Source: JAKQDH01 sp029558835 (lineage in GTDB: Bacteria; Planctomycetota; Phycisphaerae; UBA1845). From it: a stretch of DNA of 64,000 nucleotides. This document shows, in pieces, positions 9,091 through 17,860 of the stretch (the first letter of the stretch is position 1; each line of letters starts with the position of its first letter). Location of the stretch: the NCBI GenBank assembly GCA_035356615.1, contig DAOQSN010000004.1:1-64000 (forward strand), read 5' to 3'. The notes below the pieces were generated by a model. The model had not been told where the DNA came from. It ran no database searches and saw nothing but the letters and a program-made list of their open reading frames with translations. Made by a program: the position numbers and the translations under genes.

Positions 9091-12000
9091 AGCTCCCCGC
9101 GAACTGGGCCCAGTCAGCCAAGTCCACGTCGCCGTCGGATTCGTGGTCGAAGACGTCCAGGCATTCCTGAGCGGTCGTGGGCAGCGGCGGGCTGGGCAGA
9201 ACATCCGGTCCGGCCAGGCAGCCCGCGAAGACACCGTAGTCGTCCAGGTCCACGTCGCTGTCGCAATCGAAGTCACCATCGCCGGCAAACCGTGCCACCA
9301 CCGTCAAGGTGACCGCAGTGGAGGTGTACTCGATGGCGAATTTCCGCTGGGCATCCAGGCAGAGACCCTCGACGGCCGCGAACTGTCCCGCCACGGAGCC
9401 GGCAGCGACTACCTCGAACGTATCCCCCACCTGGGGGACGAAGTCATCGAGCAGGCTGATGCGGAGCGTGCCAGCGAGCGTTGCGATCCCGCTGACGGCG
9501 AGCCGGTCGTACTCGGTTCCGGCCGCAAGTCCGCGGAGCTCGACTTCCAACCCTGCGGCCTCGTCCTGCGTGTAGTCGCCGGTCACCGTGAGCGTGCCCG
9601 TCGAGCAGCCGGGGGCGACGGTACCGCCGAGATGGAACGCCTGTCCGGTGATGGTGCCGCAGCCGGTCAGCGTGCCGTCCGGGTAGACGGCCAGCATGCC
9701 AGACCCGGCCGGGAGGGGCCCGGTGCCCACGGTCAGCTTGCCGGTGTCGAGGGTGAGCGTGCCGTTCTCCCACAAGCGCAAGGTCTGCCCTACGGTCACC
9801 ACGCTCTCGGCGCCGACGGTGAGGGAGCCGGTCCCGCCGACCTCGGTCGGAGTACCGCCGATGTTCATGGACTCACCGACAATCCAGCGTGCGCCGGCGT
9901 CGGTGACCGTCGCGTAGCCAACGGAGCCGGGACTACGCGCGATGATGCCGACGGCGCTCTCCAGCAACGCGGCGTCCTCGACGGTCAAGGTGCCTTCACC
10001 CAGCCAGCCCACGTTGAGGGCGCCGTCCTGCGTCCACTGCGAGCTCACGCCACTGACCGTCGCCACGCCTTGGGCGCCGGCGGACATGCCGATGATCCCG
10101 CTCGTTCCCGTCGCGGACGTACCCTTGTACGAGACGACGTCGGCCCCGTTCATGATCTGCATGTCGCCCTGTCCCTCGTAGCCCACCTGGATTTGGCGCA
10201 GGCTGGTGAGTGTGACATCGGGGTCGGTCACCAGCAGGTGTCCTTCGGCGCCGCTCCAGCGGCCGAGCACTACTCCATTCACTTCCGCATAACCGCCATC
10301 CCAGATGGTTGCATAGCCCAGCGCCCCGGGCTGCTCGGCAATCCCGAGCCAGCCACCCGTGGTGAGTACACCTCCGAGTTCCACCACGACGGAGCCCGTG
10401 CCCTCCCGGCCGGCGAGAACGCCACTGGCGCTGTGCAAGGTGGAGTCAGTGCCTGTGATGACGAGGTCGCCTGTGGAGCCGGCCCACATGGCCGTCAGAA
10501 TCCCCCCCGCGGTGACCGTCCCGCCGTCCAGGATGTTCAGAGTGCCGATGCCCGCGGCGCCGATGTCCAGTTGGCCACCGTCGGCCAGCCATTGGGAGCC
10601 GGCGCCGGTGATCGTGACCATACCCTCACTGCCGGGCAGTTCGCCAACAAAGGAGAGTGACGGCGTCTCCACGGTCCCTTCGTCAGAGACCAGGAGGGTG
10701 CCGAGATCCTCTCGTCCCACGATGAGGTTGTTGTTGTTGGTCCAGCGTGAGCCGGGCCCGGTGATGGTTGCCTCACCGAAGGAGCCCTCGTAGGCAGCAA
10801 GCGTCCCGATCTCGTTGGTGACCACACCACCACCGGAGACCATGAGCATTCCGGTGCCCCACTCGCCGATCTTCAGGAAGTTGTCCACCCCGGTGATTTC
10901 CCAGAGGGAGTCCGGGCCAGACACCTCGACGTAGCCGACGGCGCCTACCGCCTCTCCGGCGAGGGCGCCTTGGACGACGGACACCGTGCCGCCGTTGCCG
11001 ATCAGCAGCGTCCCTCCTCCCTCGCGGCCGACGGACAGAAACTCAGTCTCGAATCTGGAACCGCCGTCCCAGACGCTGACGAAGCCGGCGCCGACGGGAT
11101 ACGCGCCGACCAACGTGGAGACCAGAGACACGTAGCCGCCGTCCAGCACGTTGAGTTCCCCGTAGCCGGAGCAGCCGACCTCTGAGGAATACCAACTGAT
11201 TTCCAGCAGGTTGGAGCCATCGCCCTCGACGTTGACGTAGCCCTCAGAGCCGCTGGTATTGCCAATCCATAGCTCCCCGTCGGTCAGGTTGACCAGACCG
11301 CCGTTGAGAACTTGAATCGTACCGATGCCATCGCCGCCCACGGTGACCGGGCCGACGTCGTTCGTGTAGACCGAGTCCGGGTCGGTCACGGTCATGGTGC
11401 CCCATGCGCCTGCATAGGTGCCTACGAAGGACCAACTGTTGTTCACGGTCAAGGTGGCACCCTGGGCAATGGTGAGGATGCCCTGGCCGCTGAGGCCGAC
11501 GTGCAGGTCGCTGCCGGGCCCGGCGAGCAACCACTGAGAATCGTAATCAGTTACGGTCACTTCCCCGTAGCTGTCGGGTTCCTGGGCAAGACTCCCGAAG
11601 CCGCTGGTGGTCAGCCGGCCGCCCGTGTCGATGAACAGGGTTCCACGTCCCGTTGACTGCACGCCGATCTGCGTTTGCCACCCGCTGGTTGCCTCGGCGT
11701 AGTCTGATATCCGCAATACGCCTTCGCCGTTCATACCGAGGAGGATCTCGTGGTCCACGTCGAAACGGGAGTCGGGATTCTCCACGCGGACTTCGCCGTA
11801 GCCCACAATGGCCCCGCCCTCCTCATACTTCTCGCCGACCACGGCGAAACCCGCGTGGACAACGCCCCCATTCTGGACCAGCAGTTCGGCGTCTCCGCGC
11901 TCCCCGACCAGAAGCAGGTCGGCTACGGCAAGCTGGGCGTCCGTTCCGGTCACTGTGATGTGTCCAGAGCTTTCGCCCCAGAGAGCCAGCTTGGTGACCA

Positions 12001-14365
12001 GGCTGCTGGCGACGGCCCCATCGGCAATGGCGACTTCACCGGCCCCATCGATGCCCACGTCGAAGTAGCCGTAGCTGGGGTCCACCTGGAACAGCGACCC
12101 GGCGCCGCTGAGCTCGAGGCGGCCGGCAGAGCCCAACCTATCGGCAAGACCGGCGTAGCGCGCCGACAGTGTTCCATCGCTGACGGCCAACGTGGCCGAG
12201 CGGTCTGGTAACACGCCCACGAACAGGGAAAACTCATCCGTTAGTCCGTAGGTGAATCCACCCAAATCGAGAGACACCCTGCCGTCGTACACTCGAGCCC
12301 GGGCATGGGTGTAGTCGGCATCAAACGCAACCGCATATTCGTAGGGGAGGTTGAACGTGGCTTCCGCGGAGGCTCCGGGCGGCCCCGCCGGCGTCCAGTT
12401 CGTTGCTTCCCCAAAGTTACCCCCGTCGGCATTGGCCCACACGAAGTCCCCGCGCGCCAGGACCTGCAGCCCGTTGTCACCGTCCGCGACATAGACGTAG
12501 TTGTCGGCGACGGCGACGCGGCGCGCACCGCCCACCGTGTTGTAATTGGCGATCCACAGCGGTGCCGCCGGGTTGGACACGTCCACGATCCAGACACCCC
12601 AGTCCCAGGCGGCCACGTAGGCGTAGCTGCCTACCACCGCAACACCCTGCGCAGGACCCAGTTCGTTGCAGACGCCCACGCGGAAGGGGTTCTGGGGATC
12701 ACTGACATCGACAATCTCCAGGCTGCCCCAATCGGCGGCGACGTAGGCGTAGCCGCCGGATAGCGCTACGTCCATGGGGTTGCCGTCCCCCGTGTAGTGT
12801 CCGATGCGCTGCGGATCCGTGGGGTCGGCAACGTCGATGATCTCCAGGCCCGCGTTGCCGTTGGCGAGATAGACCAGGTTGCCGGAGACGGCCACCCCCA
12901 GGGCGTAGCCCGGGTTCAGGTCGTCATGCCACTGCCCCATCAGCACGGGCACATACGGATCGGACACGTCGACGATCAGCAGGCTCTGGTTGTCGTCGGC
13001 AACGTATACGTAATCGCCCTGCACGGCGGCGTCCCGGGCGGCGCAGCCGGTGGCCAGTTCCGCCAGGCGCTGGGGAGCATAAGGATCGGCCACGTCGACG
13101 ACGCTGAAGCCCGCGCAGCCATCGGCGAGATACACATAGTCACCGGCCTGCGTCAGGCCCCACGCGTACTCGTTGCTGTACATGCTGCCGACGCGTTCAG
13201 GGGTGGCCGGGCTTGAGACGTCCATCACCTGCATGCCGCCGCCGAAGCTGCCGTCGGTGAGGTATACCAGGGTGCCCGCGACGGCCACGTCGCTGGTTTC
13301 ACCCGTGGTGCGCCGGTACTCGCTCGTCCACGCCGGCGCCAGGGGCGTGGATACGTCGAACACCTGCAGGCCGGTGCTGTAGTCCGCGAGGTAGGCACGG
13401 TCATTGAGCAGCACGACCTCCCGCGACCAGCCGTCCGTATCGGCCGCAGCCACCATCGCCGGGGCTTGCGGGTTGGAGACGTCAATCACAGCCAGACCGC
13501 CCCAGGCGTTGCCGACGTACGCGTAGTTGCCGGCGACGGCCACGCCGCCGGGCGAGCCGTCCGTGCCACAGAAGCCTGCTTCCACGGGGTTGGTCGGGTC
13601 GGTGACATCCACCACAACGAAACCGTGGTAGTACCCGTCAGCCACATACGCATAGTCGCCGACGACCGCCACGTCCGATGCTTCGTCCGCCAGCGCCAGA
13701 CCCCCCACGAAGATCGGCGCGGCTGGGTCGCTGACATCCACGATTTGCAACCCGGCGGGCCCGTCGGCTATGTAGGCCAGCGCGCCCACGATCTTCACTT
13801 GCCGGGCTTCTCCCGGGGTATCAAAGCTGCCTGTTTCAAGGGGTGCCGAGGGCGTGGAGATGTCAATGATCCTGAGCCCGTCACTACTGCCGGCCACGTA
13901 GGCGTAGTCGCCCGCGACCGAGAGGCCCTGCGCATAGCCTGTCGCTCCTGCCGTTCCCACGACGGTGATGGCGGCCGGGTCGGATACATCCAGCACGACC
14001 AGCCCGTACCAGCCGTTGGTTACATAGGCGTACGTACCAACCGCCACGACGTCCGACACGAGGTACTCGAGCAGCGCGCTCTCTCCCAGCGCTATGGCGT
14101 TGTCCGGGTCGCTCACGTCCAGCACCACCACGCGGTGGCCGACGCCGAAGTACACACGGTCGCCGTCCGCGGCCACGCACCGCGTCGGTCCGCCCCATTG
14201 GCCGACCGCGTCGAACGGCACGTCCGCCCGGGCGTCCGGCAGAACACCCGCGGCAAGCATCGCCACCGCGCCCGCCACAGCGAGCCACAGCCACCACGTC
14301 GACTGCCCCGCCGGTCCCGCGACGCGGGCCGACGCCGCCTTGGTACGAACACTCGCGCCTTGCAT
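9074..14365 (-). CDS. Giant secreted protein: LVIVD propeller, T5SS/PEP-CTERM-associated repeats, dockerin-like end
   Basis: A 1763-residue exported protein. An N-terminal hydrophobic segment (WWLWLAVAGAVAMLAAGV, then DARA) acts as signal peptide. Residues about 40-650 hold some 14 LVIVD-type repeats with the recurring pattern LxIVDVSDPxxP ... VxGxYAYVAD, predicted to form a beta-propeller. Residues about 660-1640 hold beta-helix repeats of the form VGxxGxGxLxIxxGGxV with VTGxxSxW, as in T5SS/PEP-CTERM-associated repeat proteins. The end carries two EF-hand-like loops, DGDFDCDSDVDLDDYG (near 1695) and DHESDGDVDLADW. The ATG at 14365 follows AAGGAAG; no PEP-CTERM helix is present. Likely a cell-surface or matrix protein; ligand unknown. 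Confidence 0.88.
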   Translation of the reverse strand: MQGASVRTKAASARVAGPAGQSTWWLWLAVAGAVAMLAAGVLPDARADVPFDAVGQWGGPTRCVAADGDRVYFGVGHRVVVLDVSDPDNAIALGESALLEYLVSDVVAVGTYAYVTNGWYGLVVLDVSDPAAITVVGTAGATGYAQGLSVAGDYAYVAGSSDGLRIIDISTPSAPLETGSFDTPGEARQVKIVGALAYIADGPAGLQIVDVSDPAAPIFVGGLALADEASDVAVVGDYAYVADGYYHGFVVVDVTDPTNPVEAGFCGTDGSPGGVAVAGNYAYVGNAWGGLAVIDVSNPQAPAMVAAADTDGWSREVVLLNDRAYLADYSTGLQVFDVSTPLAPAWTSEYRRTTGETSDVAVAGTLVYLTDGSFGGGMQVMDVSSPATPERVGSMYSNEYAWGLTQAGDYVYLADGCAGFSVVDVADPYAPQRLAELATGCAARDAAVQGDYVYVADDNQSLLIVDVSDPYVPVLMGQWHDDLNPGYALGVAVSGNLVYLANGNAGLEIIDVADPTDPQRIGHYTGDGNPMDVALSGGYAYVAADWGSLEIVDVSDPQNPFRVGVCNELGPAQGVAVVGSYAYVAAWDWGVWIVDVSNPAAPLWIANYNTVGGARRVAVADNYVYVADGDNGLQVLARGDFVWANADGGNFGEATNWTPAGPPGASAEATFNLPYEYAVAFDADYTHARARVYDGRVSLDLGGFTYGLTDEFSLFVGVLPDRSATLAVSDGTLSARYAGLADRLGSAGRLELSGAGSLFQVDPSYGYFDVGIDGAGEVAIADGAVASSLVTKLALWGESSGHITVTGTDAQLAVADLLLVGERGDAELLVQNGGVVHAGFAVVGEKYEEGGAIVGYGEVRVENPDSRFDVDHEILLGMNGEGVLRISDYAEATSGWQTQIGVQSTGRGTLFIDTGGRLTTSGFGSLAQEPDSYGEVTVTDYDSQWLLAGPGSDLHVGLSGQGILTIAQGATLTVNNSWSFVGTYAGAWGTMTVTDPDSVYTNDVGPVTVGGDGIGTIQVLNGGLVNLTDGELWIGNTSGSEGYVNVEGDGSNLLEISWYSSEVGCSGYGELNVLDGGYVSLVSTLVGAYPVGAGFVSVWDGGSRFETEFLSVGREGGGTLLIGNGGTVSVVQGALAGEAVGAVGYVEVSGPDSLWEITGVDNFLKIGEWGTGMLMVSGGGVVTNEIGTLAAYEGSFGEATITGPGSRWTNNNNLIVGREDLGTLLVSDEGTVETPSLSFVGELPGSEGMVTITGAGSQWLADGGQLDIGAAGIGTLNILDGGTVTAGGILTAMWAGSTGDLVITGTDSTLHSASGVLAGREGTGSVVVELGGVLTTGGWLGIAEQPGALGYATIWDGGYAEVNGVVLGRWSGAEGHLLVTDPDVTLTSLRQIQVGYEGQGDMQIMNGADVVSYKGTSATGTSGIIGMSAGAQGVATVSGVSSQWTQDGALNVGWLGEGTLTVEDAALLESAVGIIARSPGSVGYATVTDAGARWIVGESMNIGGTPTEVGGTGSLTVGAESVVTVGQTLRLWENGTLTLDTGKLTVGTGPLPAGSGMLAVYPDGTLTGCGTITGQAFHLGGTVAPGCSTGTLTVTGDYTQDEAAGLEVELRGLAAGTEYDRLAVSGIATLAGTLRISLLDDFVPQVGDTFEVVAAGSVAGQFAAVEGLCLDAQRKFAIEYTSTAVTLTVVARFAGDGDFDCDSDVDLDDYGVFAGCLAGPDVLPSPPLPTTAQECLDVFDHESDGDVDLADWAQFAGSFTSGS

Positions 14366-14798
14366 GGCTTCCTTCCCCTCGTATCGAGGACTGGTGCTGC
14401 GCTGCCTGCGCAGCACCGCGTGCGTTACGGAACCACCCCAGCATAGGGAGAGGCCGAAGTCCGTCGGCAGTGTGCCACAGACTGGCTTTTCCCCACCTTC
14501 CGAATGCGGGTTGAGTCTAGCGGATTGAGCGGAAAAATGCCATAGTGGGACACGCGTGAGACTGATGGTCCGCTGACTGTGGATACTGTTATCGGAAGTC
14601 GTTGGCCTGTAAGTCAGCGCCGGTAACAACTTCTCATAATCTCGGTCGGGGGCCGGCGTACAGTCGTGGCGAGCAACGTCACGATAACGGTTGAGCAGAT
14701 TATGGTGTCATAAACACGCACAACTCGCGCGAGGCGCCTGCGTGTGCGCAGGCACGGATCGACACCCGACGCCGGTGGAGTGCATGGGTTCGTCGTGG

Positions 14799-14990
14799 GT
14801 GCCATGCCCTCACCCGCCGCCGGCGGGGGTGGGCAGGTGCGGCGGCAGGCAGAGGCATGCTTACCCGCGACTGCCGTCGCGGGAAAGCATGGCACCCACA
14901 ACGCCAAAGACGCGGAGCACATACGCAGGGAGACGGGTAGGGGTGAGGGTGGAGGAGGCGAAGGCGCACACGTGGGGTGGGATCATGCTT
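14799..14990. repeat. Composite dispersed repeat with palindrome
   Basis: Contains GTGCCATGCCCTCACCC, then CATGCTTACCCGCGAC (14856-14871) and its near-perfect inverse (14876-14891), and ends near GGGTAGGGGTGAGGG. A related copy lies inverted at 28450-28640, and the palindrome alone recurs at 45371-45406. The whole 14366-15300 stretch holds no convincing gene; the open frames across it are readings of repeat DNA. Confidence 0.7.
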
Positions 14991-15300
14991 GCCCGCGGCG
15001 CGGGACTGGCTGAGCAGAGAGGCCGCGGCGGAACGCCGGTCCATCGTACCCGTCCGCTGGGGTACGAGCCTGTGGAGGAAGTAGCGTCGGCCCCCCGCGG
15101 CCGACGGAGGGGGCCGCAACTGCACCAGTTGTCAGGGCATCAGCCGCGGGTCCGACCGCGCCTCAATAGGCCGGCACGCCCGGCCCGCGTTCGCCACAGG
15201 GCAGCGGGTCGTCGTGGTGGACGACCGGCCGAGCGTGGTGTACCATATACCCTGGTGGCCGACGGCCGGGTACCGGCCGCACGGTCACGGCATTCGTGCC

Positions 15301-15651
<351 letters not shown>

Positions 15652-15762
15652 ACTTAACTCGTTGTTCGGCAAGCGCTTCCGGATCCAACGACCAGAAGTG
15701 CGGAGTGATCTGAGACCCTTCCTCCTCGCGAACCGCTCTGTCGGCGAGCGGTTCGGAGGCCA

Positions 15763-16050
15763 TCACGCCATGGAACTGCCGCTGCGGGAGCCGGTCCCGC
15801 GGCCAGGAACAACACCATCGCGAGTCTCAGCAAACATCACAACAGAGAGTTTCGGGTTCACCGGCGGTTCACGGTCCGCGTGGGGCCGCTGGCCGGGGGG
15901 ACCATCCGCGGCAGCCTGCTGCTGGAGGGGCTGCGCGCCGTCCTCTTCCTCGATGACCTCGGCCCCGTCGTAGAAAAAGTACGTCGTCCCATCCAGGCTG
16001 CCGCGTCCGGTGACGACCTTCTTCCGCGTCCCGGCGTCGGTGACGTTGTA
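15763..16050 (-). pseudogene. RHS/YD-repeat protein fragment
   Basis: Reading the minus strand from 16050, 95 codons are open and begin YNVTDAGTRKKVVTGRG, followed by SLDGTTYFFYDGAEVIEEED. This is the end of an RHS/YD repeat just before the RHS core, where a typical protein reads YxYDGxxVIEE. A stop codon (16051-16053) lies directly upstream and no start is available, and the frame ends at TGA 15763. It is a remnant without the core or the N-terminal repeats. It lies between ssrA and the membrane-protein gene at 16063. Confidence 0.6.
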
Positions 16051-16062
16051 CTACCCGTCACG

Positions 16063-16626
16063 CTACGGTGGTCCTCCGCCTGCTGGGCTTCCACATTCCG
16101 GACACCTGCCCGAGACGTTGCTTGTCAGGTTGTATCCGCACATCGGGCAGAGCCCCCCTTTTCGATGCACAGAGCGATGCACCGGACGGGCGATGATCGC
16201 GACTGCCGCGCACGGTGCGATAACAAGGAACGGAAGAGCGCCGCTGAATGCCACCCTGCGGGCACGTGTGAACACGCCGGTGCTGGTCATTTGGGGCACG
16301 CCGGCGGGGGAGAGGTAGGTGTAGTACGTGCGAACGCGCACGCCCAGCACTTGGTGCCCGGTGCCGCTCCGTACGACGTCCTCCGTCTCTTCGGCCTGGC
16401 GCTCAGCAGGTGGCACGGAGTTCGCGTCCATGAAGTAGTTGACGATCACCCTTCCCTCGGTGCACTCGAGGTTCACAAGCGGGAACCTCCCGCCGGGTGG
16501 CGGCGACCCACTGTACCACTCGGACGGAAACCACACGCTGGCCAGCCAGAGGCCCGCGCCTGAGAGCGTTGCCAGCACTAGCACGACGATGAGGGCGTGG
16601 CGCCGCAATAGGACACCTCGTGTCAC
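16063..16626 (-). CDS. Membrane protein with C-terminal zinc ribbon, unknown function
   Basis: A 187-residue protein with an N-terminal membrane anchor (about residues 8-32), an extracytoplasmic region, a second hydrophobic segment (about 127-150, FSGALPFLVIAPCAAVAII) and a C-terminal zinc ribbon CPMCGYNL ... GRCPECG. This ribbon (CxxCGYxL, about ten residues, CPECG) recurs at the ends of planctomycete membrane proteins, as also in the 61791 gene here. The start is GTG 16626 with a weak ribosome-binding site. It is the third gene of a short minus-strand group after the RHS fragment. Confidence 0.7.
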   Translation of the reverse strand: MTRGVLLRRHALIVVLVLATLSGAGLWLASVWFPSEWYSGSPPPGGRFPLVNLECTEGRVIVNYFMDANSVPPAERQAEETEDVVRSGTGHQVLGVRVRTYYTYLSPAGVPQMTSTGVFTRARRVAFSGALPFLVIAPCAAVAIIARPVHRSVHRKGGLCPMCGYNLTSNVSGRCPECGSPAGGGPP

Positions 16627-16846
16627 GAACGCTCGACCCCATCACCGCCCAAGGGGGAGCCTGCCGAGCGCGGCTCCGCAGTCAACCTTCCCTGGCAGTG
16701 AGACCTGTTAGCTCTTGTCCCCGCCGTGAGCGCCGCGGAGCGACAAGCTGCGTTCCCTGCGAGAGCTTCTGGCTGTTTTCGCGCGTTGCTCCGACTTTCC
16801 ACAAAGCTGCCTCGCCTTTGCTCGGAACGCCACTCCCGCCGGGTCA

Positions 16847-17050
16847 TCATGGTCTGCGGCCCTTCCGCTTGCGCAGGGCGACAGACAGCCACGCCACTCC
16901 ACACACTGCATAGACAACTCCGACCACTCGCAGCAGCCTCCCCTCTGCTGACTCGGCACGGAGACAAATGCCCAGTTGAACGGCACCGCCGGTAAGCATG
17001 ATCGCACCCATCGCCGCAAACCCGACCCAGTCAGGCCAACGCTTGGTCAT
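16847..17050 (-). CDS. Small two-helix membrane protein downstream of RHS tip
   Basis: A 67-residue protein with two predicted transmembrane segments (about residues 8-28 and 40-57) and a very basic C-terminus (RKRKGRRP). The ATG at 17050 has a strong GGGAGGG Shine-Dalgarno four bases away. It begins 20 bases after the stop of the RHS gene. By position and size it could be an immunity protein for the RHS C-terminal region; that is inference from context only, since no immunity family is recognised. Confidence 0.65.
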   Translation of the reverse strand: MTKRWPDWVGFAAMGAIMLTGGAVQLGICLRAESAEGRLLRVVGVVYAVCGVAWLSVALRKRKGRRP

Positions 17051-17070
17051 AAGCCCTCCCTTCGCTGCGG

Positions 17071-17793
17071 CTACGCTCCGATGCAGTACAGGCTACACAC
17101 GGCACCGGCGGTTGTGCAGTAGGCACCGAGGGCTCCAACCGCCCCTGCGGCAACAGGGCTCAGGAGTCCCGACACGCCAAGACATGTGCCGGCGACACCG
17201 CTCCACGCCGCTGCGATCCCACCAATGACTGTACCGCATCCGTTCTGGGCCATGCAGTCCATCCAGCATTTTCCGTAGCCCGGCGGCCGTGAGGGAAACG
17301 GAGGTCTGGGACTTGGCGGCGGCTTCTTCACCCCTGGCGGCATCCCCAAGATACTCTCGCATACGCTGTACGGCGCTCCCGAGTCGTATCCCGCGCGCCG
17401 ACATCCTTCATCGACGTGCATGCCTTGAGGTGTTCGAGCCCACGCATAGGAACCGTAATACCCCCGGGGACCTAGCCTCCTGCAACACGACCATTCAGGG
17501 TTGGTGTCGGGCGGCAGAAGCCCGGGGAACGGATCCTGACCGTTCGCTCCACTGCCTTTGCCACCCCCCTGCTGCCCGAACGAATCGTTGTAGCGCACGG
17601 GATTACCGAGGACGTACTGGTGGAGGTTCGGCCCATCGACATAACCCAGCGGATCCCGCTGCATAAACTGCTTCAGTGTCGGATGATACGTCCGGGCGCG
17701 GTAGTGCAGCAAGAGGGATTCGGGGTCGAGTTCGCGGGTGGTGTAGCCGTAGGGGTTGGCGGTGGGTGACCACTCGCGGCCGGCCACCACCAT
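17071..17793 (-). CDS. Orphan RHS repeat-associated core fragment with cysteine-rich C-terminus
   Basis: A 240-residue protein. Residues about 14-73 match the RHS core: YGYTTRELDPESLLLHYRAR, then QRDPLGYVDGPNLHQYV and a final NDSFG, where full RHS proteins have TDPxG. Only about 11 more codons are open upstream before a TGA (17827-17829), so the thousands of bases of YD repeats expected before the core are missing. After the core comes a variable region with about a dozen cysteines, ending in a glycine/alanine-rich hydrophobic segment (GTVIGGIAAAWSGVAG). It is either a decayed 5'-truncated gene or an orphan RHS tip. Confidence 0.7.
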   Translation of the reverse strand: MVVAGREWSPTANPYGYTTRELDPESLLLHYRARTYHPTLKQFMQRDPLGYVDGPNLHQYVLGNPVRYNDSFGQQGGGKGSGANGQDPFPGLLPPDTNPEWSCCRRLGPRGYYGSYAWARTPQGMHVDEGCRRAGYDSGAPYSVCESILGMPPGVKKPPPSPRPPFPSRPPGYGKCWMDCMAQNGCGTVIGGIAAAWSGVAGTCLGVSGLLSPVAAGAVGALGAYCTTAGAVCSLYCIGA

Positions 17794-17860
17794 GCTGGTG
17801 CCCGGGGCGTCGGGTGGCCCGCCTCTTCACCCTTCCGGTTTCCCATTTGCGTGTTCCTAT

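Noticed and set aside
9074..9300. Cellulosome dockerin
   Set aside because: The EF-hand pair resembles dockerin, but no cohesin or scaffoldin is in the window, so only dockerin-like is claimed.
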